Notes under the pieces: model-generated
Database searches by the model: none
What the model was told of the DNA's origin: nothing
Seen by the model: the letters and a program-made list of their open reading frames with translations, nothing else
Assembly (NCBI GenBank): GCA_019722365.1
Contig: JADFUC010001149.1
Span: 1-64,000 of the forward strand
DNA from: Lithospermum erythrorhizon
Taxonomy: Eukaryota > Streptophyta > Magnoliopsida > Boraginales > Boraginaceae
Reading direction: 5' to 3'
Length of the DNA: 64,000 nt
Translations under genes and position numbers: made by a program
Shown: piece by piece, positions 49,615-63,494 of the stretch
How the letters are laid out: each line of letters begins with the position of its first letter
Position numbering within the stretch: the stretch's first letter is position 1

Positions 49615-51404
49615 TGTTGGAACCGGTAGTTTGATTTATATAATTAAGCCCGTCATGACACTGTTTCTAATAGTTCATTTACGAAGAATGAGATTACTTC
49701 AAACTAAGTGTTCAATAAAATAGAATCAGAAATTACTAAACCACGATAATATCGTGGTTATGCTGCATTGCTAGATCCCATGCATAATCGATATAATAAT
49801 TATTGGTCAATTATATTATTATACTGACTAATATTGTCTGTTCTCGTGTATGTCATTACATACCGTGAACGAATTCTCCCCTGTGTGGGCCCCGAGGTCG
49901 GGGAACTGCCATCAACCCGACAATCTGAGTCACCAACGATGGATAACAAAAAAAATGATTTCATTTAACGTGATAATAAAAATAATACAACTCGGCCCAT
50001 CGCGAACTAACCAACACCACAACAAATCGAAAAGTAATAATACAAATACAACATCAAACACCAGTTTTACAACTCAAGACAACAAGAGAATTATTACGCA
50101 TAACAAAAAACCCAAAGAATATAAAAAGTATGACTGTTGAGGTCTTCAAGCCACCATCGCCACCTGCGGGTGCCAGCCTACTCTACTAATGCATCTCGGT
50201 CATCCCAGAATAACAACTTAGTATAAAACGCCTCATAGGGAAATAGGAGTCATCTAAAATCCGAGGAAAACAACATCACAAAGTTAACTCTACCACTCAT
50301 ATAATCATGATAATTCAAGAGCATCTTCTACCTATTTAATGTCTATCCACCCTTAATAGTTTGCGTTTTATATACCGCGACAAGATAAATATTTCCTAAT
50401 GGCTTTCCGATTAACAATCACAAATCCACACCACAACAACTTACTCCAAGCAATAATCTTAATCAATGATATTTCTATTTGTTATCTTCCTAAGTATAGC
50501 TTTAAATTCCCACAATATACAACTCAAAAATGACAATGACAACCTCAAACATATATTTCAACATCTCATAACTCAAGCATAATAACTCAATCACTTATCT
50601 TTAGTTCTACCCTTAAAGTGCTACTTCCCGCTAAAGCCATACACCTCCCATGACATCTAAATGTTTACCATAAGAACCTCCAAATCGCTTCTTCATTATC
50701 TTAATACAACCGAGGAACGTATATCTTAAATCAAGATAACTCGGTAATGCAATTAGTCTAACCAAATTCTTCATTTAGTCTATTAACCTTATTCACCCTA
50801 ACGTATCAACGTCGTGATTAGATCATGGCAACTATATACTGAACACGTTTGAACTAACTTGCCACTATATATAAAATATCATCAACATCATCTATAGATT
50901 AAAGCATGAATGCCGGTTTCATAATTTCCGTATCTAGTGTTCTCATTCTATAGCTATCTCAACCATTAACCAACTCAACTGTTAACCTTAAAGGATGTAT
51001 AACGCATTAATACCAACTCAGATCCACAAGAAAAATATGATACAATATTATCAATAAACAACCAAAAACCTAATTCGAATATAATTTCTATCAAGCAAAC
51101 ATCTATTATACTCTGCATAATATCCATAAACTACAAACAAGTCATAAAATAGATCATACAACAACACAGCAAATTTTAAAACAACATGTCAAGATATAAT
51201 ACAAAGTCTCAATAAGGCAATAAATATCACCCAGAATAAAATCATAGAGACTCAACAACGACTATAACTCTAGTCATCAAACCATCTATCTCTCATATCT
51301 CCACAACTATACCAACCTCTAACGCGATATGCCCAATCCGTCACCTCTGTGGAAACTAACACCAATCGATAATCACACCGCACTTATAATCGAAGCATAA
51401 GTCG

Positions 51405-51534
51405 TGACTTATACACAAAGTATAAGGCAAAACTCGCACTATACACTAAGTATAAGGCAAACCGGCACTTATACATTCAAGTATAAGACACAATCGCACT
51501 TATACACTAAGTATAAGGCACACCACACTTATAC
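51405..51534 (-). repeat. Tandem hairpin repeat, left half
   Basis: Four to five units of about 30 bp such as cgcacttatacactaagtat + aaggcaa. It is cut by the Cassandra element and resumes at 52258 (to about 52400). Confidence 0.85.
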
Positions 51535-52257
51535 TCAGAATAATTCAACGCAAAAATGTGCGTGTACGCAGTGTATGCAAAGTATATGTTTGATAATTTG
51601 ATTGGTACTACTCATACCATCAAGATGCATCTTCTTTCTGCCTCATCCTATGTTAACTCCAATGAAAAGCCGTGCTCGAATTCGGGTAATTTTAGGACGG
51701 GGCGAATCTTTTACCGGGTAATTTCTCGAGCACGCGAGCGGTGACAAACGCGGCCGGAAAGACTCGTGCTGGCTCGCGAGGCCACCCATCAAATCTAATA
51801 ACGCTCCACCCGTGAGCGGCGTACGCGCATAAATGGTATCGTGAGCGCAGCCACCGAACTGAACTAAGTGCTGCGCGGCGCAAAGCGCTGGACACCTCGG
51901 TACCGCAGGAGCCACCTCAGAATCTACACGGATGGTACGTGTCCTCGACGTTGCTGTGGCTCAACGAGGACGCTGAGTACTTAAGTGGGAGAGGTCAGAA
52001 TACCCGACGCAAAATGCGTGTGTGCTGCATATGTTTGATATGACGGATCGTACTACTCATACCATCAAGATGCATCTTCTTCGGAAGCTCATCCATAAGA
52101 ACTCCAATGTTAAAGCTTAATTCGTAATTTAGGACGGGCAATTAACCCAAAGCTGAGCACGCTGAAGAGACAAAACGTGCTTCGAAAGACTGTAGGTTTG
52201 TGGGAGGCCAAATATCAAATCTATTAACGTTCACCCAAAGTGAGCCGGGCGGGCGCA
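51535..52257 (+). mobile_element. Cassandra-type TRIM with 5S-rRNA-like LTRs (copy 1)
   Basis: A 723-bp element flanked by perfect TATAC duplications (51530-51534 and 52258-52262). The 5' LTR runs to about 51833 and is followed at once by tggtatcgtgagc (51834-51846), close to the initiator-methionine tRNA primer site TGGTATCAGAGC. The 3' LTR starts near 51995 after a purine tract aagtgggagagg (51983-51994). The 5S-like part reads 'actccaatgttaaagcttaa', then 'ctgagcacgctgaagagac' in the 3' LTR, with more wear in the 5' LTR. No protein is encoded. It landed inside the hairpin array of the gypsy LTR. Confidence 0.88.
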
Positions 52258-52400
52258 TATACACAAAATATAAAGTGCAAACCGCATTATATACTCAAAG
52301 TATAGCCAACCGCACTTATACACTAAGTGGCTGTTGGCAAAACCGCACTTATACACAAAGTATAAGCCAACCGCATTCTTATAAGCACCGAGTATAAGGC
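52258..52400 (-). repeat. Tandem hairpin repeat, right half
   Basis: This continues the array interrupted by Cassandra copy 1, with units such as accgcacttatacacaaagt + ataagcc. The first five bases are the insertion duplication. Confidence 0.85.
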
Positions 52401-54518
52401 CGAGAAGGCCACATCCCAGCAAGCGAAGTTTATAGAGTCACCCAACCCTAATCATCCAACTTAGGGTCATATCCACACCTAAGGGCCTCAAAGTCACGAT
52501 ACCTAAATCAACTTACTTACCCCAAACCAATATTAAAGCATGTTAACTAAAAACATCCTACAATCATAAATCAATCACGATCGCCGATAAGGCCATTGTA
52601 AATACATGGAAAGCCGACAAAAAGCCACAAGAATACAACAAAGGTTTATTACGGCCAAAGAAATCAAACATAAGTTGGGAGTTCAAGCTATTACTTACCC
52701 TGCCAAATCTTCAACGCTACGTAATTCACACCGCATAATCATATCATGGCTCACACAAATGAATCACACATGTAATCGTATTAAACCATTACAAGTATAC
52801 TATTATCAGCATAATCATACCACAAGGACATGTATACTATTCTACACATAATCATACCTAAAATGACAGGCATCATTCACACATAATCATACCACAACGA
52901 CATAAAAGTTCACTAATTTAAAGTAAGTACATGTAACACCCGCAGATAAGTAATTTTACTTCGTTAGCAATAAGAAACGCCCCTGCCTAATCGATCCCAG
53001 CTTCCTTTCCATCGCTCCGCTTCTAATCAAACGAATTTAAAATATAATTACTACTGCACAATTTTAACCCTATCTTAATTAAATTTTTGACTTTTTCAAT
53101 TACATTTTACAAATAAAAACTTAAGTATAGATTGCTACTTATGTTTAAATGGACCATTAAAATGACGAATTTCAACTATCCTTTAGTAAATCCCATAATC
53201 GGTCAATACCTTAACCAAAATACGTAATAACATTTTCTAACCAATTTCAATCAACCTAAGACAAGTTTCCAACTAGTCAAACCTATTTCTAACAACCCCA
53301 AATCCCAAAGCTTAGTACTCAAAATCTTATAAAACTAATTTCAACATAATGCCTCTCCAACAACTTATAATTCATAATTTCACCCCTCAAAACAATCAAG
53401 CAACAAAGCGTCCAATAACATATTTATACTCTCAACAAAATTTTAGAAAAGTCAACCCAAAATCACTCAAAAGTCAACTCAACTATAACAACTCTTCTAT
53501 CCCAAATATCGATTATTATCATCTCATATACTATAACGTGCTTCCTTGATAATACCATATTCAATAATATCTCTTAAAACCCAAGCTCAACCCAAATTCC
53601 AAAAAGTCAACGGCCTCAAAAAAGTCCAAAATTCCACATCAAACACGTAATTTCAACTCAAGAATAACGACTTTAGAACCCAAGAATCGATTTGGGAGCA
53701 ATAAAATTCAAACAGAAAAGTCAATTTAAAAGTCAACTCGGCGATCTTCCAAATATTCAACGCATCAGACTCTTTTTAATTTTGGAAATGAGGATTTATG
53801 AGGAGAAACTCTCCTTAAATTCTGTTGGCCCAAAGTTCTCATGGTATCGGGCAGAAATCGAGAAAGAAAAATCAAAGGGGGGAGCTTCATCTGCCTACGA
53901 GGAAGCAATGAGAAGGAATCCTTTCCTTTTGGGCCTTGTTGTTTTATACAATGGGTTGCCCATTAGCTTTATATATGTGAAACCCGAATGCTTTAACTCA
54001 ATCGATACTTCTCGCTTTAACTTATCCTCGATTTACTCAACTTTCAAACATCAACATCTCCTCGCACTCAAATTATATTACCACCCAACTTATAATTTTA
54101 ATCCGATTACAACTTTTAAAATTTTAAACACCGAAAATGTACTACCAAATGCATCGGCCTCGCTTTTATTTCAATTATTCAACTTCGAAATTTTTTATTT
54201 ATCCTATAAATAACGAATGAAAACTAGTAGTATATCAGTTACAAGAATATTAGTACGGAATGGGTTATTACACATGTCGATTAATACTGCTCAAGCCTGT
54301 GGCGTTGCTACACATAAATAACGTTGAGTCATATTTCTTTATGTAGTTCAATTGTGATTGTCAAATTGGGTGCCGATTAAAATCAATGAGATATTTAATT
54401 CCGAATATTTCTACATTGATAATGTAAAATATAAATTGACAAAACCGAACTACCCAATTAGTTCAATCTGACGTTTCTACCGAGTGGAAGGCCTCCATTA
54501 GGCAACTTGTTGGGTTAC

Positions 54519-56911
54519 TTGCGACGATCACCTGTGCCTGGGCTCTGAGGTGAGAGTCACAAAAATCCGAACACCGTAGAGTCACCAAACCGATGGATCT
54601 AATCTTTTCACTTTAAACACAATTCGTTTAATCCAAAATGGATCACAATTAAGTTTCCTAAATCAAAAACAAGCTTTTAAAAATTTATAACCATCACCGA
54701 CATCGAAACACCAACCCATATATATATACAACATATCTCAAAATAAAGTAATGCCGGTGTTGGCTACAACAGAGGCATCAGATCCTTAATACAAATGACC
54801 ACCGAAGGCTAAGATTTCCAAAAGGAAATACAACAATGAAAACTGGTTGACAACATCAAACAGATCAAGAGATCCTCATGTCACCCAGCTACCTTGAACA
54901 AAAATGACTAATGTTCTCTGCCTAACTAGCCACCTGGCTAACCTTCGCTGCACAATGAAATGTCACCATAGCTTAAAAAGCGGTGTAAGTCATGAAACTT
55001 AGTGAAACTTAACATAAAGTAACTTACTATACTTGTCTAGAAGAATGAATTTTAATACTCAAATATGAAAATATATATATCCAGACTAGGTCTAACTTAA
55101 GTCATACACAAGGTTTCACAGCTATCTGCATAACATGTTAAGATATACTTAAGGTCCTACAATAATAACCACCCAAATGAAATCACAGAGACTCAACATC
55201 GAATTATAAATCTAGTCATCACCTTCTATCTCTATATCTCCACCAAAGATACCAACCTCTAATGCGCATATACTCAATCCGTCTACCTCGGCAGGGTCGG
55301 ATCAACCGCTAATAAACACCCGCCTATACCGAAGTATAAGGCTAAACCAAGACGCTATACCGTAAGATAGGCCAATAGCGCCACATATCCTCCGCAAGGG
55401 AAGGGAAAGTCACCTAATCCCCTGTAATCCCAATCTATAGTCACCGATACTCAAGTCACCAAGCCATAGACAACTTAACCATCACCTCTCTTAAATAACC
55501 AAATACTTACTCCCAAAACAATATCCAAGCACATACTAAAATGACACAATCAGAATCAATCACACCGCCAACAAGGCCACAACACATCAAAAGTGCCGAC
55601 AAGGCCACACAATATAATAAAGCCGCTAAGGCCATGTGAATTCAGAATATAAGTTGGAGTTCAAGTCACATTTACCTCCAACAATCTTCAAAGACTAAAA
55701 GAAATACAAAGACATAATTAAATAATTATATGTATATCATTCTCTCATAATCATAATACAATAGCATGTACATCATTCTCACATAATCACACCATAATAA
55801 ATAATGTATATCATAAACAAGGGTGAATGAAAGTAACACCCAGATAAGTATCACTCTCTCATGAAGTATCAAAAACTACAAAGACAATCTAAAGGTAATC
55901 GCCTCTTTCCACGATCAACGCTAACAAAATACCCATAAAGTATGATCAAAACCTATTACTTATACTGGCGTTTCTATGATACATAACCAATTCTGTGGGA
56001 ACTATTTCTAAATGGTCTAACTTGACTGATAAACTATCTAATTATAATCCCATCGGACAACAACCCACCGATCCCCCTGCCTAAATCTAATGATTTCTCA
56101 GCAACTAACTGTTTATAAGTCATTCTAATTAATCATCAAGTCCATAAATTAACAATCTATACTCCAAATATCAATTATAACTCAACTTGGAATTTTCTAC
56201 TTTTCAACATAACACCCTATAATAAATTTTAAATCACCAATTTAACATCATAATAACTATAATAAGGTCCCAATATGACCTCCTACATTTAAAGTTTTAG
56301 AAAAATATCAACCTAAAAAAGTCAACGAAAACCTAAAAGTCAACTCCACCATGTCGGCCTTCAAACAACTCCCTAAATCATAACCATCATTTATATAATG
56401 CTAGAACCACACCAAGATTTCATCAAGCAAATCTTAATCATGTAAAAGTCAACTAAAAGTCAACGTGTTCCAAGAAATATCTCTCGAAAGACTTGAAATT
56501 TCTACCTTAATCAAGAGAAACGACGAAGAGAACAATATTCTACAACCGATTTTGAGTTCGAGCGACACCAAAGAGAGAAATGGAAAAAAATGTTCATGTG
56601 GGGGAGAGAAGTATTCTCTGCCTAAAATGGAACAAAGAGGAAGATGATGACTTGGTTTTACGATGAGTGATAAAGTTTCGCAATAGATTTATAAAATCGA
56701 AATCCTGCCTTATGCTGACCTCCGCTATCGTATTCTAAATCTCCACCTAAACTGATTCAAAGATAAAATTCTTCCAAGGATAAATACTTAAATTATAAAA
56801 TTTGAAATTCAGCCAAAACTTTTACGTAAATAATATCATCATCGAAAAACATATCATTCCAGTCCAACCACACCAAATTTTTTTTTTTTTTTTTTTGTAA
56901 TGGTTATTACA
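54519..56911 (-). mobile_element. Gypsy-type LTR, antisense, shorter variant
   Basis: The minus-strand start TGTAATAACC is at 56911, preceded on the plus strand by an 18-20 T run. It shares with the other copies 'actctagtcatca'-type and 'accaacctctaatgcgcata' (55254) phrases, a short degraded hairpin array (55310-55395) and 'ccgacaaggccacacaa' units near 55595. It is about 2.4 kb, shorter than its relatives, with a much reduced array. Both flanks are copia LTR sequence, so it is a solo LTR. I could not find a clean duplication. Confidence 0.7.
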
Positions 56912-57400
56912 ACTTTACCTCGCTTAGTAACAGTTGCCAATCCACTCTAACGGTATTAATATTTATCAAATGAGTCAAGCTATTCGGCGAAGTTTGTAAC
57001 GGACTATAGAAGGAAATGATGAAATCAAAAACCCAAGTTTCACTTCATCTTCTCTCCCCAAAGAAAACCGCCTCCGCCATTCCTCTGCATTTTGAGCTCA
57101 AGTTTTAATTCCATCTTGTTGTCCAAATGCTCGTAAGATTTAGCAACCAATCATGAGATTCCAGTCCGCTCTTGGAAAGGAATTAACTGAGGTATTTCCC
57201 ACCTGAGTAGCGCTATGGATTCAACGAGGATTCAGTGAGGTTAAAAAGTTCATCATATCCACAAGCAGACAAGTACTCTTATATTCATACGTATAAGGAA
57301 TTTATATATATGTATTTTTTGTAATTCGATTTTATACATTTATTCGATCTTGATTGCATTTGTTCTTATTTTTATGAATGAATTTTTTCCAAGTCAGCCA

Positions 57401-59638
57401 AGAATCATCATGAAAGTATGTTTAAGTTATAATTTCGATTATATTTTATATATATTTTGTTATATAAACACATTTTATATCATTTTTCATATTATATATT
57501 CTTGACCATGAATATATGTTATGAAACATTGATCCATGAATAAATATGTATTTTATATAATTGTTCAAGTTCATCATATTGTTAATTTTTATGATTTAAA
57601 TTTTAGATTTGTGTTTCATGAATTGAAAGGGTTTTTTAAACATGTTTGATTTGAAATCTAAACGCTTTTATTAGATTTGAGACGCTTAAAATATTTGGAA
57701 CAATTCCACCAATTTTGTCCGCATTCCATATGACGAGAACTATCTCCAAAAAATTCAAAATTTTAGATGTTAATTTAAGTGTCCTAAATTTTGTTTTCTT
57801 GATTTTTGAATGTTTATTGATAATTATTTTTGGTAAAGTTTTAGAAATTCCAATTGAAAAGTTCAATAAAATTGTGTGAATGTCCGGATTAAAGTTCGTA
57901 ATTTTTGACGCTATGAAGGCCTTCAAATTATTTTGGGAGTCAAGTAACCACGTCTCAAAATCTTTAAATACCGATCTTAAAAAACTAATTTGACTATTAT
58001 ATCCCAACTATTTTGATATATACACATTTCCATCTTTTATTGTTTTACACAATAATTTTTTCTATTTATAACAACAAACCCATAACAATACATGAAATAA
58101 CAAATTATTGTCGATTCATATTAGATATTCAAAAGCTTAATATAGTAGATTGATCCATATATATTAACATCATAATATGCTAAGGATTGATCCTAATTGA
58201 TTTCATCTTTCAAATCCATCGCCTGCACAAGAATAATTTATATCTATTTTTCATGTTTATGTTGTATTATTACTTAGGAAGAATAAAAAAGTAATATATT
58301 AAAATTAAGTAAATAAATCTATGACAGCACACAATGCAAAGTTAGTAGCAATAATTGTGTGAGGAAACAAACAAATTCTCGAATTTATGATTATATAATT
58401 TTATTTTATTGTAAAAATTAAATTTATGGATTTTCTATTATATAAGTTCCTTCTACATCTATCTTTGTGTATGCATATGGTCAAATAATTCTATAGGTGA
58501 TTAGTAGATACTAGTGTTGAGAAATGTTGCGGAAGTGGGAAAGATTTTGAGGCTCGTGCTAATTTCAATAAATGTGTGTTTTATAATTTTAACAATTAAA
58601 ATTTATTTCTGGAAATTCAATTATATCTTTTTACTAATTTTAAGACCGAAGAGCAGTACTTTTAGGATCGGCAAGTTAAAAGTTACGTTTATTTTTTTTT
58701 TATCAAACAATCGAATTAAATCGGAAATCAAATTTTTGGAAATGGAGGCGCGACATCAGAAATGCCCTCCAGTGGAGCGCCCGTGGCCAAACGGATGCCC
58801 GCCACCGCTGACGCTGCCTCTAGACCAGCTGAAGTTCTCCGCACGTGTCGACTAGTGGGACGGTCATGCCGCTGTCATTAATGCTCTTCCGCGGATTAAA
58901 TGTCACAAAACCCTAATTCAGTTTTTGAAATATTAATTTTGGTTTTTTTGTGTATTATTATCATTTTATTATTATGATAATTGTAATTATCAATTTTGAT
59001 GATAATAAGTTTAATTAAATAATCCCTTTTATTATTTATCCTTTTCTTTATAAATGTATTTATTTGAGGATATAATCATGGTAATAATTTCTAGTTAAAT
59101 TATTTGAAATGATTTAATAGTGAATTAATTGTTTATTGTATATATGAAATAGTTATTGTAATAACTATTGAACACAAAATATATGTTAATTAATGTATTT
59201 TAAATATATATTTCATCGATATAATTATGAGATTCAAATTTGAATTAATTTCCTATCACATTGAAATTGTATATTTATGTGATTGTTTTTTATTTATATA
59301 ATAAAAAGTTCTGGTATATTGCGTATTTGAAATTTGAATTAATTATGTAACAGTCAACTTCATAATTGTATTTATTGCATTTTATTATATATTGATTGCA
59401 TGTTTATTAAGTGACATGCATATATTTATTATGTATCAATACATGCAGAATGACACTAATTCCATTAAAATGTTTTATAACTTTTATGAGTCATTTAACT
59501 GTAATTAATTAATATGTTAAATATAGCTATGTGTTTCGATTTATTATATTTTGTAACGTGGAATGAAAAGTGGATATACCATACAACCTAGTTGTATTTT
59601 GAAATACGACGCGAACCTTTATCTATCAGACACGACCC
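57401..59638 (+). other. Copia element B 5' internal region
   Basis: Mostly AT-rich non-coding sequence. 57845-57925 matches 11495-11575, and a GC-rich block at 58745-58890 ('agtggagcgcccgtggccaa' onward, then 'aaaaccctaat') corresponds to that at 11645-11810. It is therefore the leader of a second element-A relative. It ends where the next gypsy LTR begins; no gag was found. Confidence 0.6.
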
Positions 59639-61004
59639 GTAACGACTCCGCCCAAAGGGTTCCCTTTGTGCTGGGACCGCCACTAACCCTGTATTAATGA
59701 GTCACCAATCTATGATGTCAAATAAAAATGACTTTCTTTACATCATAAATAAACAATATAACTCATTCCATCGGCGAACTAACCAATAAGATAAATTAAA
59801 TATCAAAAATCATAATATAAATACACATCAAAACAATTTGTTATACCAATTCTGTCAATATAATTTATATAACAAACCTGCTGAACGCTGAGGTCTTCAA
59901 GCCACCGGCCAATGCATACTGTCATCCGCAACAACTCAGTACGAACGCCCGCCCATTAAGAATAGAGGCCTAAAAAGCTGAGGAAACAAACAGTGGTTAA
60001 CCAACTGATCTAATTAATAAAGTAATAATTTCTAGATTTCTATTTAGAGACTATATACCCCAAGAGTAATGGCCTATGTGTTATCACAAAACTTCTTTCC
60101 TTATTACCAATATTAATTATAACAACCACACTCACGCCAACAACTTACCACAAAGACAATCTTAATTACAAGAGGTATTTCTTATCTATTCTTCAAGCAG
60201 CTTAACTCTAAGACATACACCTCAAAACACAATAACAACTTAAATATTAGTTATCTTAACCTCTCATAACTCCAACTCACTTATCTTTAGTCACCACTTA
60301 CTAAACCTATATCTCCTATGACAACTAATGTTCCCTAAGACCTTCCAAATATATATTTTAATGACCGAGTAATATATTCAACCAAGCAACCTTGGGTTAA
60401 TATCATTCTCCCATTTTCCATTAGTATATTTAACTTGGCTTCACCTCATCATACTTGAATCCATTTTTCACTATAAAAACATCAACATCATTCATTGCAT
60501 TTAGCATAAACTTCAAAATAATTTCTATTTAATGTTCTCATCTAAAGTGAGATTCTATCCATTGTTTCACTTAAGAGAGAACATATTCAACAAAAGACAA
60601 GAATGCCGTAAGGCTAAATCGAAAATAAATACCGTATCCTCAAGAAAAATGAAGGTTTATTAAGGCCGACGCTTAAAAAATGAAGTATAACCCATTAAAG
60701 CACCGTCATAGCACAACAACAAGATTAGAATAGTCATCAGAAATAAATATGAATAAAATACATGTATATTGTGATTATCGATAAAGCCATACAACATAAT
60801 TCCAACATGAAGTCTCGTACATAACACATGAATATATAATAGAGGCCCATACAATACTACCCAAATGAAATCATGAGACCAACAACGACTAAAACTCTAG
60901 TCATCAAAACCTCCTATCTCTCTCATATCCTACCAGATACTCATCCTCTAATGCGCATATACCAATCCGCCTACCCGTGAATGGACAATCAACAATCACC
61001 TCTC

Positions 61005-61720
61005 GCACTTATACCGAAGATATACAAACCGCACTTATACACACAAAGTATAAGGCACTGCATCTTCTATACACAAAGTATAGCGCATACACCGCACTTA
61101 TACACAAAGTATATAAGGCACACCGCACGCTATACCGTAGTATGTGGCCACATCAACAACGCATTACAAAGCAGTAATCAATGAGTCATACACGCTATAC
61201 CGTGAGATGGGCCAAACCGCACGCCATACCTAGATAAATAAACCGCATATACCGTAGTATAAAGGCCACTCGACAATGCACACAAAGAAAGGAATAAAGA
61301 GAATCATAATTTACGCTTATAATTGTAGTATAGGCTACCTCGATAATGCAGCCACAAAGAAATGATCAAAGAGAATCATACCTAGCCATACCGTAGTATG
61401 TGGCCAAACTCGCACGCTATACCGTAGTATAGTAAGTAAAAACCGCACGCTATACTGCAGATGGGCCACCCCGACAACGCATTACAAAGAAAGCGACCAA
61501 AGAGAATCATACCAAGACGCTATAACAGAGTATGTGGCCAAAACCGCACGCTATAAATTGCAGAAGATATGCCACAATTCGACAATGCAATACAAAGAAG
61601 CGATCAAAGAGAATCATACTGCACGCTATACCGTAGTGATAGGCCACCTCGATAATGCACACAAAGAAAGCGATCAAAGAGAATCATACCGCATTACCTA
61701 TACCGTAGTATTGGGGGCCA
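61005..61720 (-). repeat. Long tandem hairpin repeat array
   Basis: About 20 imperfect units. The left part has the cttatac...gtataag form with spacer acaaa. The middle and right part has ctatac-cgta-gtatag, spaced by 'ggccacctcgataatgca' and 'aaagaaagcgatcaaagaga'. Unit length therefore grows from about 30 to about 60-70 bp rightwards. Confidence 0.85.
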
Positions 61721-61914
61721 ATAGCCACATATCCTGCAAGGAAGGAGAGGTCACCTAATCCCTAGTAGTCCCAAACTATGTGGGTCATATCCTAATACTC
61801 AAGTCACCTCAAAATCATACATAACTCCATCAAACACCTCAATAACCAACTACTTTACTTCCCAACAATAGCAAAGCATAAATTAATACATCACATACAA
61901 TCAGAATCAATCAC

Positions 61915-62110
61915 AACCGCTGGCCATATAAATACCACAAGTTGTTAAAGTTACATAATACCACAAAGGCCGATAAAAGCCACATAAATACCATACCAAA
62001 GGCCGATACAAGGCCACATAAATACCTACAAGTGCCGCCAAGGCCACACAATACCACAAGTGCCGACAAAGCCACATAAATACCTAAGGCCGCCAAGGCC
62101 ACATACACAT
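61915..62110 (-). repeat. 'ggccgacaaggccacataaa' tandem repeat
   Basis: Six or so units of about 30-35 bp with core gccgayaaggccacataaat + acca. This is the inverse of the array at 39895-40200 in the solo LTR. Confidence 0.8.
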
Positions 62111-63494
62111 GTAAATATAGCTGGGAGTTCAGTACCATCACCTCAAACCAAATTTCAACGCCGCGTATCGTAGTCACATAATCATATTAGGCTCATTACA
62201 ATCGCATAACCATTACATGTATACCATTCCCCCGTAATCATATACCGTCAAGGACATATACACCATTCACAATATAATTATATTACAAAGACCCGTATTA
62301 ATCTCTTTACACATAATTATAATACAAGGACAAAAGTACACCATTTTAAAAGAAGTACATATAGTAATACACGCAGATAAGTACTCACCCTACTAGCTAT
62401 CACAAAGTTCCCAATGGCTGAACGCGGACACGAACGGCCCTTCCCGCGGTCAAGGCCTGTAAGAACAATCTTAAAGTTGTACCGTGGAACTAATACCAAG
62501 AATTACTTAGAATAAACATTACCAACTCTCATCGAACGATTTCTAAATCCGGCCTAACATGACTAAACTACTTCCTAATTTATAAACCCACTTGACACAA
62601 CTAAATTTATCGCCTCGCTAAAATTCCATCTTTTATCATTTTATCATTAAGCAAATTAACTTATATGTCATTCTAGTTAATCGGTGTCCCTAATTAATAA
62701 CTTATACTCCCAAATATCAATTATATCTCAACTGAGTATTATTTTTCAACCTAACTCCATTTTTAATTTAATTTCAAATCACCGATTTAATATCACAATA
62801 AATTTTATATAATAAAGGCCTCCAATTAAACTCCTACACATTTAAAGTCTTATGAAAATATCACCTCAAAAGTCAACCGAAACCTAGAAAAGTCAACTCG
62901 ACCTTTAACGCCCTCAAACGAAATGCCTCTAAATCACTTAATTCATCACATATATACGCTACGTAAACTCCATAACTAACCAAGATTTATCATAAACGAA
63001 TTATGTAAAAGTCAACCAAAAGTCAACTATCTCAAAACCCAAGAAATATCTCGAAAGACTTGAAATTTACCTTAACTCAAGAGAATGACGGGAAGAACAA
63101 TATTCTATAAAACCGATCTTGAGTTCGGGAAATGACAATCTACAGAAATGGAAAATGAAATTTTTTTAAGTGGGGAGGGCTTAATTTCGCCAAAATGAAA
63201 GTTAAGACGGTTAAGCATGATGATGATGATGCTGAGGATATGTATGAATAGATATTAAAAACTCGAACCTGCTCGTTTCGTTAATTCTCCGCCATCGCAC
63301 TTAATCTTCCACGCAACCTGCATTCCGAGACATTCTCTCTCCTTCCATGGCAAATAACACTACTAAATTATAAATGAAATTCGCTCAAAAGTTTTACGAA
63401 ATAATATTATCATCAAAAAAATTATACTATTCCCTTGTCCCACCGCCGACCAAATTTTTTTTTTTTTTTTTTTTTCTCAGAACGGGTTATTACA

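Larger units (their letters stand above)
49835..54272 (-). mobile_element. Gypsy-type LTR, antisense, containing a Cassandra insert
   Basis: On the minus strand it begins TGTAATAACCCATTCCG (ending at 54272 on the plus strand), matching the solo LTR at 38413. It holds the same landmarks inverted, for example 'gcatctcggtcatcccagaa' near 50191 against 'gggatgaccgagatgcaatgg' at 40960, and the hairpin array at 51405-51534 and 52258-52400. Without the 723-bp Cassandra and one duplication it is about 3.7 kb. The 49835 end is worn and approximate (within about 50 bp). Open frames inside it (for example 53692-54213, 173 codons) show no recognisable domain. Confidence 0.75.
49615..57400 (+). mobile_element. 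Copia LTR of the element-A family, split by two gypsy LTRs (element B)
   Basis: Three pieces in order match one copia LTR. 49615-49834 has TGTTGG at the start and then 'tattggtcaattatattatt'. 54273-54518 has 'ttctacattgataatgtaaa', as at 15140 in the solo LTR. 56912-57400 has 'aagtactcttatattcatac', as near 15620. Joined, they come to about 955 bp, the family's LTR length (910-1005). The gaps are filled by antisense gypsy LTRs. Copia internal sequence follows from 57401. Confidence 0.75.
59639..63494 (-). repeat. 3' LTR of an antisense Ty3/gypsy element running off the window
   Basis: On the minus strand it begins TGTAATAACCCG at 63494 and ends near CGTTACG at 59639 (3,856 bp). It contains the longest hairpin array of the window (about 61005-61720) and a second array (61915-62110). 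Just upstream of its start, on the minus strand, comes a purine-rich 'aaggtgggtagat' tract and then the end of a pol gene, so this copy is a true 3' LTR, not solo. Confidence 0.8.

Noticed and set aside
53692..54213. 173-codon open frame
   Set aside because: It lies wholly inside an antisense gypsy LTR, runs against the element's direction, and shows no domain I recognise. Related sequence in the other LTR copies is not open.
56878..56897. Poly(A) tail of a LINE or SINE (T run on the plus strand)
   Set aside because: A similar T run sits at the same place in the gypsy LTR at 63456-63476, directly inside the LTR start, so it is part of the LTR.
61005..62110. CRISPR-like array of short repeats
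   Set aside because: Units are contiguous imperfect tandem repeats without unique spacers, inside a plant retrotransposon LTR.
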